NCBI RefSeq assembly: GCF_015453285.1
Contig: NZ_JADLZT010000002.1
Span: 124,001-188,000 of the forward strand
From: Lysobacter niastensis
GTDB lineage: Bacteria; Pseudomonadota; Gammaproteobacteria; Xanthomonadales; Xanthomonadaceae
DNA length: 64,000 bases
Direction of reading: 5' to 3'
Within the stretch, counting starts at the first letter, position 1; every line of letters starts with the position of its first letter. The notes under the pieces are model-generated. The model was not told the origin of the DNA. It did not search any database and worked only from the letters and a program-made list of their open reading frames with translations. The position numbers were made by a program, and so were the translations under genes. Shown in pieces: positions 1 through 9,866 of the stretch.

Positions 1-1
1 G

Positions 2-919
2 GTGAAGTTCGCGATCCTGTTGCTGGTCGGGCGCGGGCCAGGCGGGCTCGGCTGGCGCGAATCGCTGCGGCTTGGTGCAGTGCTCGCGCTCGGCGGCGAG
101 TTCGCATTCGTGGTGTTCCAGGAAGCACTGCGTGTCGGCCTGATCGACGGCGACATGCGCAACCGCCTGGTCGCGGTGGTCGGCCTGTCGATGGCACTGA
201 CGCCGCTGCTGGTGATCGCGGTGGACCGCTTCCTCGACGCCAATCCGCCCGAGAAGCATGTACGCGCCTACGACACGATCCCCGACCACCAGCCGCAGGT
301 GCTGATCGCCGGCTTCGGCCGCTTTGGCCAGATCGTCGCGCGACTGCTGCTGGCGCATAAGACGCCCTTCATCGGCATCGAACACAGCGCCGACCAGGTC
401 GACTTCGTGCGCCGCTTCGGCAGCCCGGTCTATTACGGCGATCCCGCGCGACCCGACCTGCTGCGCTCGGCGGGCGCGGCGGAGGTGAAGGTATTCGTGG
501 TCGCGATCGACAAGGTCGACGACAACCTGCGCACCGTGCGCGCGATCCGCAAGCTGTATCCGCAGGCCAAGGTGTTCGCGCGTGCACGCGACCGCCGCCA
601 TGCATGGGAACTGATGGACCTCGGCGCGAGGCCGATGCGCGAGACGTTCCTGTCGAGCCTGAAGCTGGGCGAGGAAGTGCTGGTCGAACTGGGCGTGTCG
701 CCCGAGACCGCACGCGACCACGCCGAGCGTTTCCGCGACCACGACCGCCGGCTGCTGCGCGCGCAGTACCTGATCCGCGACGACGAGGCCGCGCTGCTGC
801 AGTCGACCAAGGATGCGCGCCGCGAGCTGGAAGAACTGTTCAACGCCGACCATGGCGAAGGCATGCTGCGCGAGATCGCCGACGCGACCGAGACGCCGGA
901 AGAAGGCGAGGAAGAATGA
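2..919 (+). CDS. CPA2/Kef-type cation:proton antiporter, C-terminal part (5' truncated)
   Basis: This is the C-terminal part of a monovalent cation:proton antiporter of the KefB/KefC (CPA2) type, which exports K+ across the inner membrane under control of a cytosolic nucleotide-binding domain. The visible part begins inside the transmembrane region, with a typical LALGGEFAF-like segment and then a hydrophobic helix. It continues into an RCK/TrkA-N Rossmann domain whose glycine motif GFGRFGQ lies near residues 104-110. A charged helical tail ends in a run of acidic residues. The first GTG at position 2 is unlikely to be the real start, because most of the roughly 400-residue membrane domain is missing and must lie upstream of the window. 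The gene converges on the ankyrin gene with only 38 nt between stops. The family call is firm; KefB versus KefC cannot be decided. Confidence 0.9.
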   Translation: MKFAILLLVGRGPGGLGWRESLRLGAVLALGGEFAFVVFQEALRVGLIDGDMRNRLVAVVGLSMALTPLLVIAVDRFLDANPPEKHVRAYDTIPDHQPQVLIAGFGRFGQIVARLLLAHKTPFIGIEHSADQVDFVRRFGSPVYYGDPARPDLLRSAGAAEVKVFVVAIDKVDDNLRTVRAIRKLYPQAKVFARARDRRHAWELMDLGARPMRETFLSSLKLGEEVLVELGVSPETARDHAERFRDHDRRLLRAQYLIRDDEAALLQSTKDARRELEELFNADHGEGMLREIADATETPEEGEEE

Positions 920-957
920 TCAATGCGCGGCGAGGCCAGTTGGCCCCGCCGCCATGA

Positions 958-3900
958 TCAGCGCGGATCGCGCAGGAAGCGCGCCATCGACACGTTGCTG
1001 CCCGGCGCCGACGGCGCGAACTCGGCGGCGATGTCGACGAAGCCGCGCATCACCGCGATCTCGCGCGGCGTGCGGTTGAGGCTGTCGCGCTGGTCCGGGT
1101 CGGCGCCCGCGCGCAGCAGGCGCTGCACGACGCGCAACAGTCCGTGCAGTGACGCCAGGTGCAGCGGCGCGAAACCACGTGGATCCTGAGCGTCGAGCGC
1201 GGCGTCGTGGTCGAGCAGCAGGTCCAGGCCCGCGATCAGCACGTCTTCGTCGGCGGCGGTGCCCGGTTCGGCGCGCGCGCCCAGCAACAGCAGCAGCGGC
1301 GTCGCGCCGCCGGCCGGACGGTCGGCATCGACGCCTGCCAGCAGCAGCGTGTCGAGCAACGCGACCAGGCGCGCGCGGTCGCGTGCGGTGAAGCCGTACA
1401 TCGCCGCGCAATGCAGCGCCTGGCGTCCCTGCGAATCGCAAGCCTGGACGTCGGCGCCGGCGGCGAGCAGGCGCGCGGCGAGGTCGGTCAGGCCGAGTGC
1501 GCAGGCCACCATCAGCACGGTCAGGTCGCCCGGCAGGCGCTGTTCCAGCGGCGCGCCGGCGGCGATCAGCCGGTCCATGATCTCGATGTGGCGCATGCTC
1601 ACCGCCGCCGACAGCGGCGTCGCGCCGGAATGGGCGGCGCGCTGCGGATCGGCGCCGCGCGCCAGCAGCAGGTCGACCACCGCGCGATGACCGCCACCGG
1701 CCGCGCGCAGCAAAGCGGTGCAGCCTTGCGAGTCGAGCGCATCGACCGGCATGCCCAGGTCGAGCAGGCGGCGTACCGCGTCCGCATCGCCGACGATCGC
1801 GGCGGCGGGTACGTCCTGCGCCTGCAGCGGCCGCTTCGGCAGCGGCCAGCCGCGCCAGTCGAGCCAGTCGGCCAGGTCGCGCCGGCCCGAGGCCAGCGCC
1901 ACGCCCAGCGGCGTCTGGCCGTCGGCCGCGAGCAGGTCGGGCGCCGCACCATGAGCGATGAGGCGCTTGAGCATGCTTTCGCGGCCGAGCGCGGCGGCCA
2001 GGTGCAGCGCGCTCATGCCATGGCTGTCGCGGACGTTGAGGTCGATGCCGGTCGCGAGCAGGCGATCCACCAGGCGCGTCCAGCCGAGCCGCACCGCGAG
2101 CGACAGCGGCGGATCGCCGGCCTTCGACGATGCGAACGCATCGGCGCCGCGATCGAGCAGGTCCAGCGCGCACTGCTCGAGACCGCGCGCGGCATGGTCG
2201 TTGGCCGCGCAGGCAGCGAGGAAACGCGCCAGGCCGCCGGTGCCAGCCGGCGAGACGCCACGGCGCAGCAACTGTTGCAGCGAAGGAATCGCCGCCGGGC
2301 CGCGATCGAGCAGATGGAACAGCACGGTGTCGCCGTTCGCGTTGCGGACGTCGGCATCGGCGCCCTGTCCCAGCAACCAGGCGACCTTGTCGGCGGCGAG
2401 CAGCGTGTCGTCCTCGTGCAGCAGCGCGCCGCGTTCGGCGGGCGTAAGCAGTTGCGCGAGTCCGCTCAACTCAGCGGCGCGGCCCTCCTGCAGGCCGTCG
2501 CGCAGCAGCGCCGACGGCACGCGATCGGGCAATCCGGCCTCGCCGTGGTCGGCATCGGTGACGACGCTGGCGGGTAGCGGATAGGCACGATCGAGCGCTG
2601 CCACCAGCGACCAGCGTCCGCCTTCGGCGGCACGATCGATCGCGCGCTTGCCGTCCTGGTCGCGCAGCTCCGGATCCAGGTCGAGGTCGAGCATGCGCTG
2701 CACCAGCACCGGCGTGCTGTGCTCGGCCATGCAGGCCAGCATCAGCGCGTTGCGTCCGTCGCGGTCGATGGCGGCCGCCTGAGCGCTGCCGCCGCGCGGG
2801 AGGTGATCGAGCAGGCGTTCGAACATCGCCTCGCGTCCACCGCGAGCCGCCTCCAGCAGCGGGCTGCGGCCGGCCTTGTCGGGAGAACCCGCATCGGCAC
2901 CGGCAGCGAGCAGGGCCGCGGCGATCTCGAGATGGCCCGCATGCGCGGCGATGTGCAGCGCGCTGCGGCCTTCGCCATCGCGCGCATCCACTTTGGCGCG
3001 GTGCTTGAGCAGCAGTTGTACGCCGGCCAGATCGTCGTCTTCGCCGCCGGATGCCGCGAGCAGCGCCGGCTGGCCGCCGGCGGGTTCGGTGCGCGCGCCG
3101 CGTTCGAGCAGGAACTTGGCCAGCCGCCAGTTGCCCGCGGCACAGGCCACGCCCAGCGGCGACAGCCCGTCGCGGCCCAGCGGATCGAGTTCGGCCGCGG
3201 CATCGCGCAGCAGTGCCGCCACGCCCGGATCGGAACTGCGCGCGGCGTGGTGCATCGGCGTGTAGCCGTCGTTGTCGGTGGCGCGCGGGTCGGCACCGTT
3301 GGCGAGCAGCGTCATCACCGCGTCGGGACGGCCATGCCAGCTGTCGCGGGTCGCGGCCAGCAGCGGCGTCACGCCCGCGTGCGAATGGTTGAGGTCGATG
3401 CCCTGCGCGATCAGCGAGCGCAGCAGGCGCAGGTCGGGCAGCACCGCGGCGAGCACGGCGAGGCTGCGCTGGTCGCGCTCCTCGGCCGGCGGCGATGCGC
3501 CGATGTCGGCACCGGCCTCGATCAGCTCCAGCGCGCGTTCGACGCGTCCGGCACGCGCCGCAGCGTAAAGCGCGGGTTCCAGCGCCTCGCCGTAGACCGG
3601 CAGGTCGTCCTGGGCTTCGCCGGCATCTTCCGGCTCGAAGCCGGGCAGCGGGTCGGCGGGATCAGTCTGCTGCAGCAGGCCGTGCAGCAGCGGCGTGGCG
3701 ACCGCGAGCAGTGCGGCCACGAGCCAGCGCGCATTGCCTTCGATCAGCCCCGGCCAGGCCAGCAGCACGATCAGCGCGGCCAGCGCCAGCACCGACGCGG
3801 CCACGGCCAGGCCGCGCCAGGCGCCCAGCTCCAGCTCGCTCAAAGCGCGCCAGTGTTCCTGCAGCGGTGCACCCTCGCGTTCCAGACCCAGCCACAGCGG

Positions 3901-4269
3901 CCAGATCCGCCACAGCCCCAGCAGCACCAGTCCGCCCACCGCGCTCAGCCCCAGCGCCGCCATCAGCGATCCGCTTTGCAGCAGCGAGGTCAGCGGCCAG
4001 GCGATCATCGCGGCGAATGCCGCCACGCCCGCGATCCACAAGCCGGCAAGTGCCAGGCCGTCGCGTTTCCACTCCCGCGGCAGCGAGTCCTCGCCGTCGC
4101 GCCAGGCGCGCACGGCCAATGCCACCACGGGCTGCGCCAGGGTGCCGAGGAGGGCGGCGACCGCATGGCCGGCCGCAGTGGCCAATGTCAGGGCTAGACC
4201 GACGGCGAACGTCGCGGCCAGTCGCCATCGCGACGACGGCCCTGTGGTCTGCGGCTTCGGCTCAGGCAT
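958..4269 (-). CDS. Membrane-anchored ankyrin-repeat protein
   Basis: A large protein of 1103 residues. The first 200 residues are strongly hydrophobic, with about five predicted membrane segments (about 16-54, 72-95, 102-127, 153-173 and 181-199). From about residue 225 to near the C-terminus there are some twenty ankyrin repeats, recognisable by recurring G-TPL-AA and LL--GAD motifs. The likely arrangement is an inner-membrane anchor with a long ankyrin solenoid used for protein-protein contact; no enzymatic domain is visible. The start overlaps the end of the upstream YcgL gene by 8 nt, so the two are probably translated together. The partner of the solenoid cannot be told from sequence. 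Some degenerate repeats near the membrane boundary make the repeat count approximate. Confidence 0.88.
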   Translation of the reverse strand: MPEPKPQTTGPSSRWRLAATFAVGLALTLATAAGHAVAALLGTLAQPVVALAVRAWRDGEDSLPREWKRDGLALAGLWIAGVAAFAAMIAWPLTSLLQSGSLMAALGLSAVGGLVLLGLWRIWPLWLGLEREGAPLQEHWRALSELELGAWRGLAVAASVLALAALIVLLAWPGLIEGNARWLVAALLAVATPLLHGLLQQTDPADPLPGFEPEDAGEAQDDLPVYGEALEPALYAAARAGRVERALELIEAGADIGASPPAEERDQRSLAVLAAVLPDLRLLRSLIAQGIDLNHSHAGVTPLLAATRDSWHGRPDAVMTLLANGADPRATDNDGYTPMHHAARSSDPGVAALLRDAAAELDPLGRDGLSPLGVACAAGNWRLAKFLLERGARTEPAGGQPALLAASGGEDDDLAGVQLLLKHRAKVDARDGEGRSALHIAAHAGHLEIAAALLAAGADAGSPDKAGRSPLLEAARGGREAMFERLLDHLPRGGSAQAAAIDRDGRNALMLACMAEHSTPVLVQRMLDLDLDPELRDQDGKRAIDRAAEGGRWSLVAALDRAYPLPASVVTDADHGEAGLPDRVPSALLRDGLQEGRAAELSGLAQLLTPAERGALLHEDDTLLAADKVAWLLGQGADADVRNANGDTVLFHLLDRGPAAIPSLQQLLRRGVSPAGTGGLARFLAACAANDHAARGLEQCALDLLDRGADAFASSKAGDPPLSLAVRLGWTRLVDRLLATGIDLNVRDSHGMSALHLAAALGRESMLKRLIAHGAAPDLLAADGQTPLGVALASGRRDLADWLDWRGWPLPKRPLQAQDVPAAAIVGDADAVRRLLDLGMPVDALDSQGCTALLRAAGGGHRAVVDLLLARGADPQRAAHSGATPLSAAVSMRHIEIMDRLIAAGAPLEQRLPGDLTVLMVACALGLTDLAARLLAAGADVQACDSQGRQALHCAAMYGFTARDRARLVALLDTLLLAGVDADRPAGGATPLLLLLGARAEPGTAADEDVLIAGLDLLLDHDAALDAQDPRGFAPLHLASLHGLLRVVQRLLRAGADPDQRDSLNRTPREIAVMRGFVDIAAEFAPSAPGSNVSMARFLRDPR

Positions 4270-4531
4270 CGGTGCCCCAATCCTCCTTCAGCGGATCTTC
4301 CACGGTCGGCGGGAACTGCAGGTGGAATCCCCGCGCCGACAGGTTCTCGCGCACCACCTCCGCGTCCTCGCGGGCCAGCTTGCGCTCCGCCGTCAGCGCC
4401 ACTTCCAGCACGAACTGCAGCGCACCCAGCTGCGAGCGCAACGGCTCCGGCAGGCGCGTGAAATCGTCGCGCGAGGCGAGATAGACGTAGGTGTCGGCCT
4501 TGCGAAGGCTCTTGTAGACGTAGGCTTGCAT
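4262..4531 (-). CDS. YcgL domain protein
   Basis: A small cytosolic protein of 89 residues matching the YcgL (UPF0745) family: it starts MQAYVYKS, followed by the typical [10 protein letters not shown] segment and an FHLQFPP motif near the end. The biochemical role of the family is not settled. The start is placed at the ATG at 4531, because the family begins at this methionine; the 12 extra in-frame codons upstream do not look like family sequence. Its stop overlaps the start of the ankyrin membrane gene by 8 nt, suggesting one transcript. Confidence 0.85.
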   Translation of the reverse strand: MQAYVYKSLRKADTYVYLASRDDFTRLPEPLRSQLGALQFVLEVALTAERKLAREDAEVVRENLSARGFHLQFPPTVEDPLKEDWGTDA

Positions 4532-4716
4532 CGGTCGGCGGGTAGCGTCGGCAACAGCGCGTCGCACATGACGTTGCGCACAGCATACCCGCGCAAGCGC
4601 GGAAAAGCGGGGATCAGCAAAGGATGGCGCGCACGCCGCTGTTCAGCCGCGTTCTGATCCGTTCTGATCCATGGAGCCGCCGCTATCGGCGATGGCGGCG
4701 CTTGCACCGTCCGCCT

Positions 4717-5733
4717 TCAGTGATACCCGGAGTCGGCCGAGACCTTGCCCCTGAACACGCGGTAGGACCAGTACGTGTAGCCCAGGATCGCCGGCAACAG
4801 CACCACCAGGCCGGCGAGCACGAAGCCCTGCGAGGACGGCGGTGAAGCGGCATCCCAGATGGTCATCGACGGCGGCACGATGTTCGGCCAGATGCCCAGC
4901 ACCAGGCCGGCGAAGCCGAGCGCGAAGAAGCACAGCGTCAGCAGGAACGGCGCGGCATCGCGGCCCTGGTGCATCGCCGCGCGCCACAGCGCGAACGCGT
5001 TGGCCAGCGCCAGCAGCGGCACCGGCGCCAGCCACCAGAAGTTCCCGCCCTCGAACCAGCGCGCCATGATCCGCGAGTCGAGGAACGGCAGCCACGCGCT
5101 GACCAGCCCCATGAAGGCCACCACCACCAGCACCAGCGGCCGCGTCAGGCCGCGCGCGACCTGCTGCATGCGGCCATCGGTCTTGAGCACCAGCCACGTC
5201 GCGCCGAGCAGCGCGTAGCCGAACAACACCGCGACGCCGGTCAGCATCGAGAACGGGCTGAACCACGAGAACGCACCGCCGACGTACTTGCCGCCCTGCA
5301 TGGGCATGCCTTCGACCAGCGCGCCGAGGATCACGCCCTGGGCGAACGCGGCGAACATCGAGCCGAGCGCGAACGCAGCGCCCCACGCCGGCTTGGCGCG
5401 CTGCGCCTTGAAGCGGAACTCGAAGGCGACGCCGCGGAACACCAGCGCGATCAGCATCAGCAGCACCGGCAGGTACAGCGCCGACAGCACCACCGCGTAC
5501 GCCTTCGGGAAGGCCGCGAGCAGCCCGGCACCGCCGAGCACGAGCCAGGTCTCGTTGCCGTCCCAGATCGGCGCGGCGGTGTTCATCATGTGGTCGAGCT
5601 GATGCTCGTCCTCGGCGAACGGCGCAAGGATGCCGAGCCCGAGCACGAAGCCGTCGAGCAGCACGTACATCAGCACGCCGAAGCCGATCACGCCGAACCA
5701 GATCACCGGCAGCACGGTTGCCATGTCCATCAT
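4717..5733 (-). CDS. cydB: Cytochrome bd-type quinol oxidase subunit II
   Basis: Subunit II of a bd-type terminal oxidase, the inner-membrane enzyme that oxidises quinol and reduces oxygen without pumping protons. The 338-residue protein is almost entirely hydrophobic, with the family's N-terminal VLLDGFVLGLG segment, the WDGNETWLV motif and a C-terminal GYTYWSYRVF segment. The ATG at 5733 is chosen because it overlaps the cydA stop in a four-base ATGA, typical of translational coupling; longer in-frame extensions run into cydA. No CydX/CydZ-like small subunit was seen in the about 185 nt between this gene and ycgL. The two genes together form the complete core oxidase. Confidence 0.95.
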   Translation of the reverse strand: MMDMATVLPVIWFGVIGFGVLMYVLLDGFVLGLGILAPFAEDEHQLDHMMNTAAPIWDGNETWLVLGGAGLLAAFPKAYAVVLSALYLPVLLMLIALVFRGVAFEFRFKAQRAKPAWGAAFALGSMFAAFAQGVILGALVEGMPMQGGKYVGGAFSWFSPFSMLTGVAVLFGYALLGATWLVLKTDGRMQQVARGLTRPLVLVVVAFMGLVSAWLPFLDSRIMARWFEGGNFWWLAPVPLLALANAFALWRAAMHQGRDAAPFLLTLCFFALGFAGLVLGIWPNIVPPSMTIWDAASPPSSQGFVLAGLVVLLPAILGYTYWSYRVFRGKVSADSGYH

Positions 5734-7142
5734 GCGCCCTCCCCGGTCGGCGCCACGGTCTCGTCGGCCGCCGACAGCGGACGCGCCGGTGTCTTGTCGC
5801 CGTGTTCCGTGTGCTGCGGTGGTTCGTGCGGGTGCGGACCCTGCACGATCAGGCGGCGCAGGTACCAGATGCCGGCACCGAACACGATCGAGTACACCGC
5901 GGCATAGACGATCAGCGACGTCATCACGCTGGCCGCGGCCACGGTCGGGCTGACCGCGTCGGCGGTGCGCAGCAGGCCGTAGACGACATAGGGCTGGCGG
6001 CCGATCTCGACCACGTACCAGCCCGCGAGCAGAGCGACGAAGCCCGACATCATCATCACGCGCCAGCCGCGCAGCACCCACCGGGATTCGTAGAGTCGCC
6101 CGCGCCGCCATGTCCACAGCGACGCCAGCACCAGCAGCAGCATCGCCGTGCCGATGCCGACCATCACGCGGAACGCGAAGAACACAGGCTTCACCGGCGG
6201 GCGCTCGCTCGCCGGCACCGACTTCAGCGGCTGGATCTCGCCGTCCAGCGAGTGGGTGAGGATCACGCTGCCCAGGCGCGGCAGCGCGATCTCGAAGTCG
6301 TTGCTTTCGGTCTTCTCGTTGGGCACGGCGAACAGGATCAGCGGCACGCCCTCACCCTTGGGTTCGTGCTCCCAATGACCTTCCATCGCGGCGACCTTGA
6401 TCGGCTGGTGCTCGAGCGCGTTGAGACCGTGCTGGTCGCCGACCATGACCTGCGTCGGCACCGTGATCGCGGCGAAGATCACCGCGGCCTTGAGCAGGCG
6501 CCGCCCGGCTTCGATGTGCACGCCGCGCAGCAGGTACGAAGCGCCGACGCCACCGATCACGAAGCAGGTGGTGATGAACGCGGCCAGCACCATGTGCGCG
6601 AGCCGGTACGGGAACGACGGATTGAAGATGATCTGCCACCAGTTCGCCGGTTCGAAGACACCGTTGACGATCTGGTAGCCGGCCGGCGTCTGCATCCAGC
6701 TGTTGGCGGAGATGATCCAGAACGTCGAGATCAGCGTGCCCAGCGCGACCATGCAGGTGGCGAGGAAATGCATCTTCTCGCTGACGCGGCCCCAGCCGAA
6801 CAGCATCACGCCGAGGAACGTCGCCTCGAGGAAGAACGCGGTCAACACTTCATAGCTGAGCAGCGGCCCGAGGATGTTGCCGGCCTGCTCGCTGAGCGTC
6901 GCCCAGTTCGTACCGAACTGGAAGCTCATGACGATGCCGGACACCACGCCCATGCCGAACGACACGGCGAATATCTTGGTCCAGAAGAAGAACAGGTCCC
7001 GCCAGAGCGTGTCGCGGGTGCGCAGCCATCGCCACTCGACGAAAGCCAGCCAGCTCGCCAGGCCGATCGTGAAGGCCGGGAACAGGATGTGGAACGAGAT
7101 CACGAAGCCGAACTGGATCCGCGACAGCAGCAAGGCATCCAT
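5730..7142 (-). CDS. cydA: Cytochrome bd-type quinol oxidase subunit I, short Q-loop (CIO) type
   Basis: Subunit I of the bd-type quinol oxidase, carrying the haems and the quinol site. It starts MDALLLSRIQFG, has the typical membrane segments with haem-ligand histidines, and contains the GRQPYVVYGLLRT stretch near residue 370. At 470 residues it is about 50 shorter than the E. coli CydA, which has a long quinol loop. This length and the GRQP-VVYGLLRT form fit the short-loop, cyanide-insensitive (CIO) subgroup. CIO assignment is from family knowledge; sensitivity itself cannot be read from sequence. cydB follows with a 4-nt overlap. The gene is divergent from the S9 peptidase gene across a 265-nt spacer. 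Confidence 0.95.
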   Translation of the reverse strand: MDALLLSRIQFGFVISFHILFPAFTIGLASWLAFVEWRWLRTRDTLWRDLFFFWTKIFAVSFGMGVVSGIVMSFQFGTNWATLSEQAGNILGPLLSYEVLTAFFLEATFLGVMLFGWGRVSEKMHFLATCMVALGTLISTFWIISANSWMQTPAGYQIVNGVFEPANWWQIIFNPSFPYRLAHMVLAAFITTCFVIGGVGASYLLRGVHIEAGRRLLKAAVIFAAITVPTQVMVGDQHGLNALEHQPIKVAAMEGHWEHEPKGEGVPLILFAVPNEKTESNDFEIALPRLGSVILTHSLDGEIQPLKSVPASERPPVKPVFFAFRVMVGIGTAMLLLVLASLWTWRRGRLYESRWVLRGWRVMMMSGFVALLAGWYVVEIGRQPYVVYGLLRTADAVSPTVAAASVMTSLIVYAAVYSIVFGAGIWYLRRLIVQGPHPHEPPQHTEHGDKTPARPLSAADETVAPTGEGA

Positions 7143-7306
7143 GGATGCTCATCTCCGCGGCACACGCAGCGGCGCCGCGACCGATATTGTCGGCGCCGCC
7201 GTAAGGCCGCGCAAAGGATCAGTTGCGGTCGGATAACAGGGGATCAGGTCCATCGGCGGGCGCAAAAGCCACACCCGGCGCGGGTTCCGGCCGTCCGGAC
7301 GACGCC

Positions 7307-7326
7307 ATGCCCGGGCTCGCGGGCAT
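7307..7326. repeat. Short inverted repeat in the cydA/peptidase spacer
   Basis: Arms ATGCCCG (7307-7313) and CGGGCAT (7320-7326) around a 6-nt loop, directly followed by GACG. The shape resembles the dispersed REP-like hairpins with arms of the GCCCGC/GCGGGC type common between genes of this family of bacteria. A second, looser inverted repeat (GGCGCCG/CGGCGCC, 7171-7197) lies nearer cydA. Either could also be a regulatory site for the divergent genes; no clear promoter was recognised here. Confidence 0.4.
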
Positions 7327-7407
7327 GACGCATGGCCCGATCCGGCAAACCCGCGGACTGATACGCTGCGGCGGTTTGTCCCATCGACCCGAGCTGCCCG
7401 ACCGCAC

Positions 7408-9798
7408 ATGCGCCTGACACCGATCGCTTCCGCCGTTGCCCTGACCGCCCTGCTGCTCGCCCCGCAGGCGCAGGCGCAGACTCCCGCTTCCACCAGCGTG
7501 ATCACCCTCGACCAGGCCATGGCCGATCCGGACTGGATCGGGCCGGCCGTCGAACAGGCCTGGTGGGCCTGGGACGGCCAGCACGTCCAGTACCAGCTCA
7601 AGCGCGAAGGCGCGACGATCCGCGACACCTGGCAGCAGGGCCTGGCGGCTGGCGGCGCGGCCAGGGTCGAAGGCGCCGCGCGCGCGGAACTGGATGCCAC
7701 CAGCCCGGTGTTCGACGCCCAGCGCACCCGCATGGCTTTCGTCCGCAACGGCGACGTGTTCGTGCGCGACCTGCGCAGCGGCGCGCTGACCCAGGTCACG
7801 CGCAGCAACGAGGCCGACTCGCAGCCGCAGTGGAGCCATGACGGCAACCTCGTGTTCCGCAGCGGCGAGACGTGGTCGCAGTGGCGCGCCGGGCAGGGCG
7901 TGAGCCAGGCCGCCGTGGTCAAGGCCGAGAAGGATCCGGCTGCCGCCCCGAAGGCCGACGACCTGCGCGAGCGCCAGCTGGCGATGATCGCGACGCTGAA
8001 GAACGATCGCGCCCAGCGCGACGCCGCGCGCGCGCAGGACAGCGAATGGCGCAGCGCCGATCCGACCCGCGCGCCGGCCCCTGCGTACCTGGGCGACGAC
8101 GTGAAGATCGTCGACAGCGCGCTGTCGCCGGATGCGAAGTGGATGCTGGTGGTGACACAGGCCAAGAGCGGCGACGAAGGCCAGGCCAGCAAGATGCCCA
8201 AGTACGTGACCGAGTCGGGTTACGAAGAGTTCGAGGAGGCACGCACGCGCGTCGGCCGCAATGCGCCGCTGCCGCAGAAGCTGTGGCTGGTCGACGTCGC
8301 CGGTGCCAAGGCTACCGAGCTGAAGTTCGACGCGCTGCCCGGCATCGGCGAAGACCCGCTCGCGGCGATGCGCAAGGCCGCCAAGAAGGACCCGCTGAAG
8401 GGCAATCGCGAGGTGCGCGTCGGCGACGGCAACAGCCCTGCCATCCACTGGAGCGATGACGGCCGCAATGCCGCCGTGCTCATCCGCGCGGTCGACAACA
8501 AGGATCGTTGGCTTGCAACGGTCACGCCCGCGACCGGCGACCTCGCCAACGCGAAGCTCGTCACGCGCGACCGCCTCACCGACAAGGCCTGGATCAACTG
8601 GGGCTTCAACGAGTTCGGCTGGACGCCTGACAACACGCTGTGGTTCCTCTCCGAGCGCAGCGGTTACTCGCACCTGTACCTCAACGACGGCGGCAAGGCG
8701 CGCGCGCTGACCTCGGGCAAGTGGGAGGTGTCCGCACCGCAGCTGTCGGCCGACGGCAAGGGCTTCTATTTCGTCTGCAACCAGAAGTGGCCGGGCGATT
8801 ACGAAGTCTGCTTCGTCGACCGCAACGGCGGTGGCGTGCGCGAAGTCACCGCGCTCGACGGCGTCGAGGACTTCTCGCTGTCGCCGGACGGCGCGAAGCT
8901 GCTGGTGCGCCACTCCGACAGCTACACGCCGCCGCAGCTGGCAGTGGTCAACGCCAACGGCGACGGCGTCGTGCAGCTGACCGACACGCGCAAGCCGGAG
9001 TTCAGGAATCGCGAGTGGATCGAACCCGAGTACGTGCAGGTGCCGAGCAAGCATGGTGCCGGCGTGGTGTGGGGCAAGTTCTACGGCCCGAAGAACTATG
9101 AGGCCGGCCGCAAGTATCCGATCGTGATGTTCGTGCACGGTGCGGGCTACCTGCAGAACGTGTCCGACCGTTACCCGAACTACTTCCGCGAGCAGATGTT
9201 CCACAACCTGCTGGTTCAGCAGGGCTACGTCGTGCTCGACCTCGACTACCGCGCCAGCGAAGGCTATGGCCGCGACTGGCGCACCGCGATCTACCGCAAC
9301 ATGGGCCATCCGGAGCTCGAGGATTACCTGGACGGCCTGGACTGGCTGGTCGCCAACAAGCAGGGCGACCGTGATCGCGCTGGCATTTACGGCGGCAGCT
9401 ACGGCGGCTTCATGACGTTCATGGCGCTGTTCCGCTCGCCGGGCACGTTCAAGGCCGGCGCCGCGCTGCGCCCCGTGGTGGACTGGTCCCAGTACAACCA
9501 CGAGTACACCAGCAACATCCTCAACACGCCGGTGCTCGATCCGGAGGCCTACAAGACCTCCTCGCCGATCGAGTACGCCGACAAGCTGCAGGACAACCTG
9601 CTGATCGCGCACGGCATGATCGACGACAACGTGTTCTTCAAGGACTCGGTGATGCTGACGCAGAAGCTGATCGAGCTGCGCAAGGACAAGTGGGAGATCG
9701 CGCCGTATCCGCTGGAGCGCCATGGCTTCACGCATCCGGACGCTTGGTACGACGAGTACCGCCGGATCTACGAGCTGTTCCAGCGCACGCTGAAGTAA
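7408..9798 (+). CDS. Secreted S9-family prolyl oligopeptidase / dipeptidyl peptidase
   Basis: A secreted serine peptidase of 796 residues. A signal peptide (MRLTPIASAVALTALLL, cleavage after AQAQA near residue 23) is followed by a seven-bladed propeller-like region with DPP-IV/PD40 motifs such as SPDGAKLLV and LSADGKGFYF. The C-terminal alpha/beta-hydrolase has Ser664 in GGSYGG, Asp739 or Asp740 in MIDDN and His772 in RHGFTH as the expected triad. The length and layout fit the S9B/S9C group, enzymes that cut dipeptides or short oligopeptides from peptides, often after Pro or Ala. Its role is probably nutritional peptide degradation in the periplasm or outside the cell. It appears to be a single-gene unit ended by a strong terminator. 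Confidence 0.92.
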   Translation: MRLTPIASAVALTALLLAPQAQAQTPASTSVITLDQAMADPDWIGPAVEQAWWAWDGQHVQYQLKREGATIRDTWQQGLAAGGAARVEGAARAELDATSPVFDAQRTRMAFVRNGDVFVRDLRSGALTQVTRSNEADSQPQWSHDGNLVFRSGETWSQWRAGQGVSQAAVVKAEKDPAAAPKADDLRERQLAMIATLKNDRAQRDAARAQDSEWRSADPTRAPAPAYLGDDVKIVDSALSPDAKWMLVVTQAKSGDEGQASKMPKYVTESGYEEFEEARTRVGRNAPLPQKLWLVDVAGAKATELKFDALPGIGEDPLAAMRKAAKKDPLKGNREVRVGDGNSPAIHWSDDGRNAAVLIRAVDNKDRWLATVTPATGDLANAKLVTRDRLTDKAWINWGFNEFGWTPDNTLWFLSERSGYSHLYLNDGGKARALTSGKWEVSAPQLSADGKGFYFVCNQKWPGDYEVCFVDRNGGGVREVTALDGVEDFSLSPDGAKLLVRHSDSYTPPQLAVVNANGDGVVQLTDTRKPEFRNREWIEPEYVQVPSKHGAGVVWGKFYGPKNYEAGRKYPIVMFVHGAGYLQNVSDRYPNYFREQMFHNLLVQQGYVVLDLDYRASEGYGRDWRTAIYRNMGHPELEDYLDGLDWLVANKQGDRDRAGIYGGSYGGFMTFMALFRSPGTFKAGAALRPVVDWSQYNHEYTSNILNTPVLDPEAYKTSSPIEYADKLQDNLLIAHGMIDDNVFFKDSVMLTQKLIELRKDKWEIAPYPLERHGFTHPDAWYDEYRRIYELFQRTLK

Positions 9799-9815
9799 GC
9801 GAGTCCTGGCTTCGC

Positions 9816-9859
9816 AAACAGGAACGCCGCGACGATGACGTCGCGGCGTTCCTGTTTTT
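9816..9859. terminator. Strong rho-independent terminator
   Basis: A perfect 16-bp stem (9819-9834 pairing with 9839-9854) around the loop ATGA, flanked by AAA on the left and a run of five T on the right. It ends the S9 peptidase transcript. It can also act on the opposite strand, at the end of the DUF2950 gene that stops at 9867. Confidence 0.9.
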
Positions 9860-9866
9860 CATCCTG

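Noticed and set aside
4651-4670. Direct 10-bp repeat GTTCTGATCC twice
   Set aside because: Too short and isolated to interpret; probably replication slippage.
5718-7328. 536-codon plus-strand frame across cydA
   Set aside because: It has no signal or domain and is a shadow of cydA, whose motifs are clear on the minus strand.
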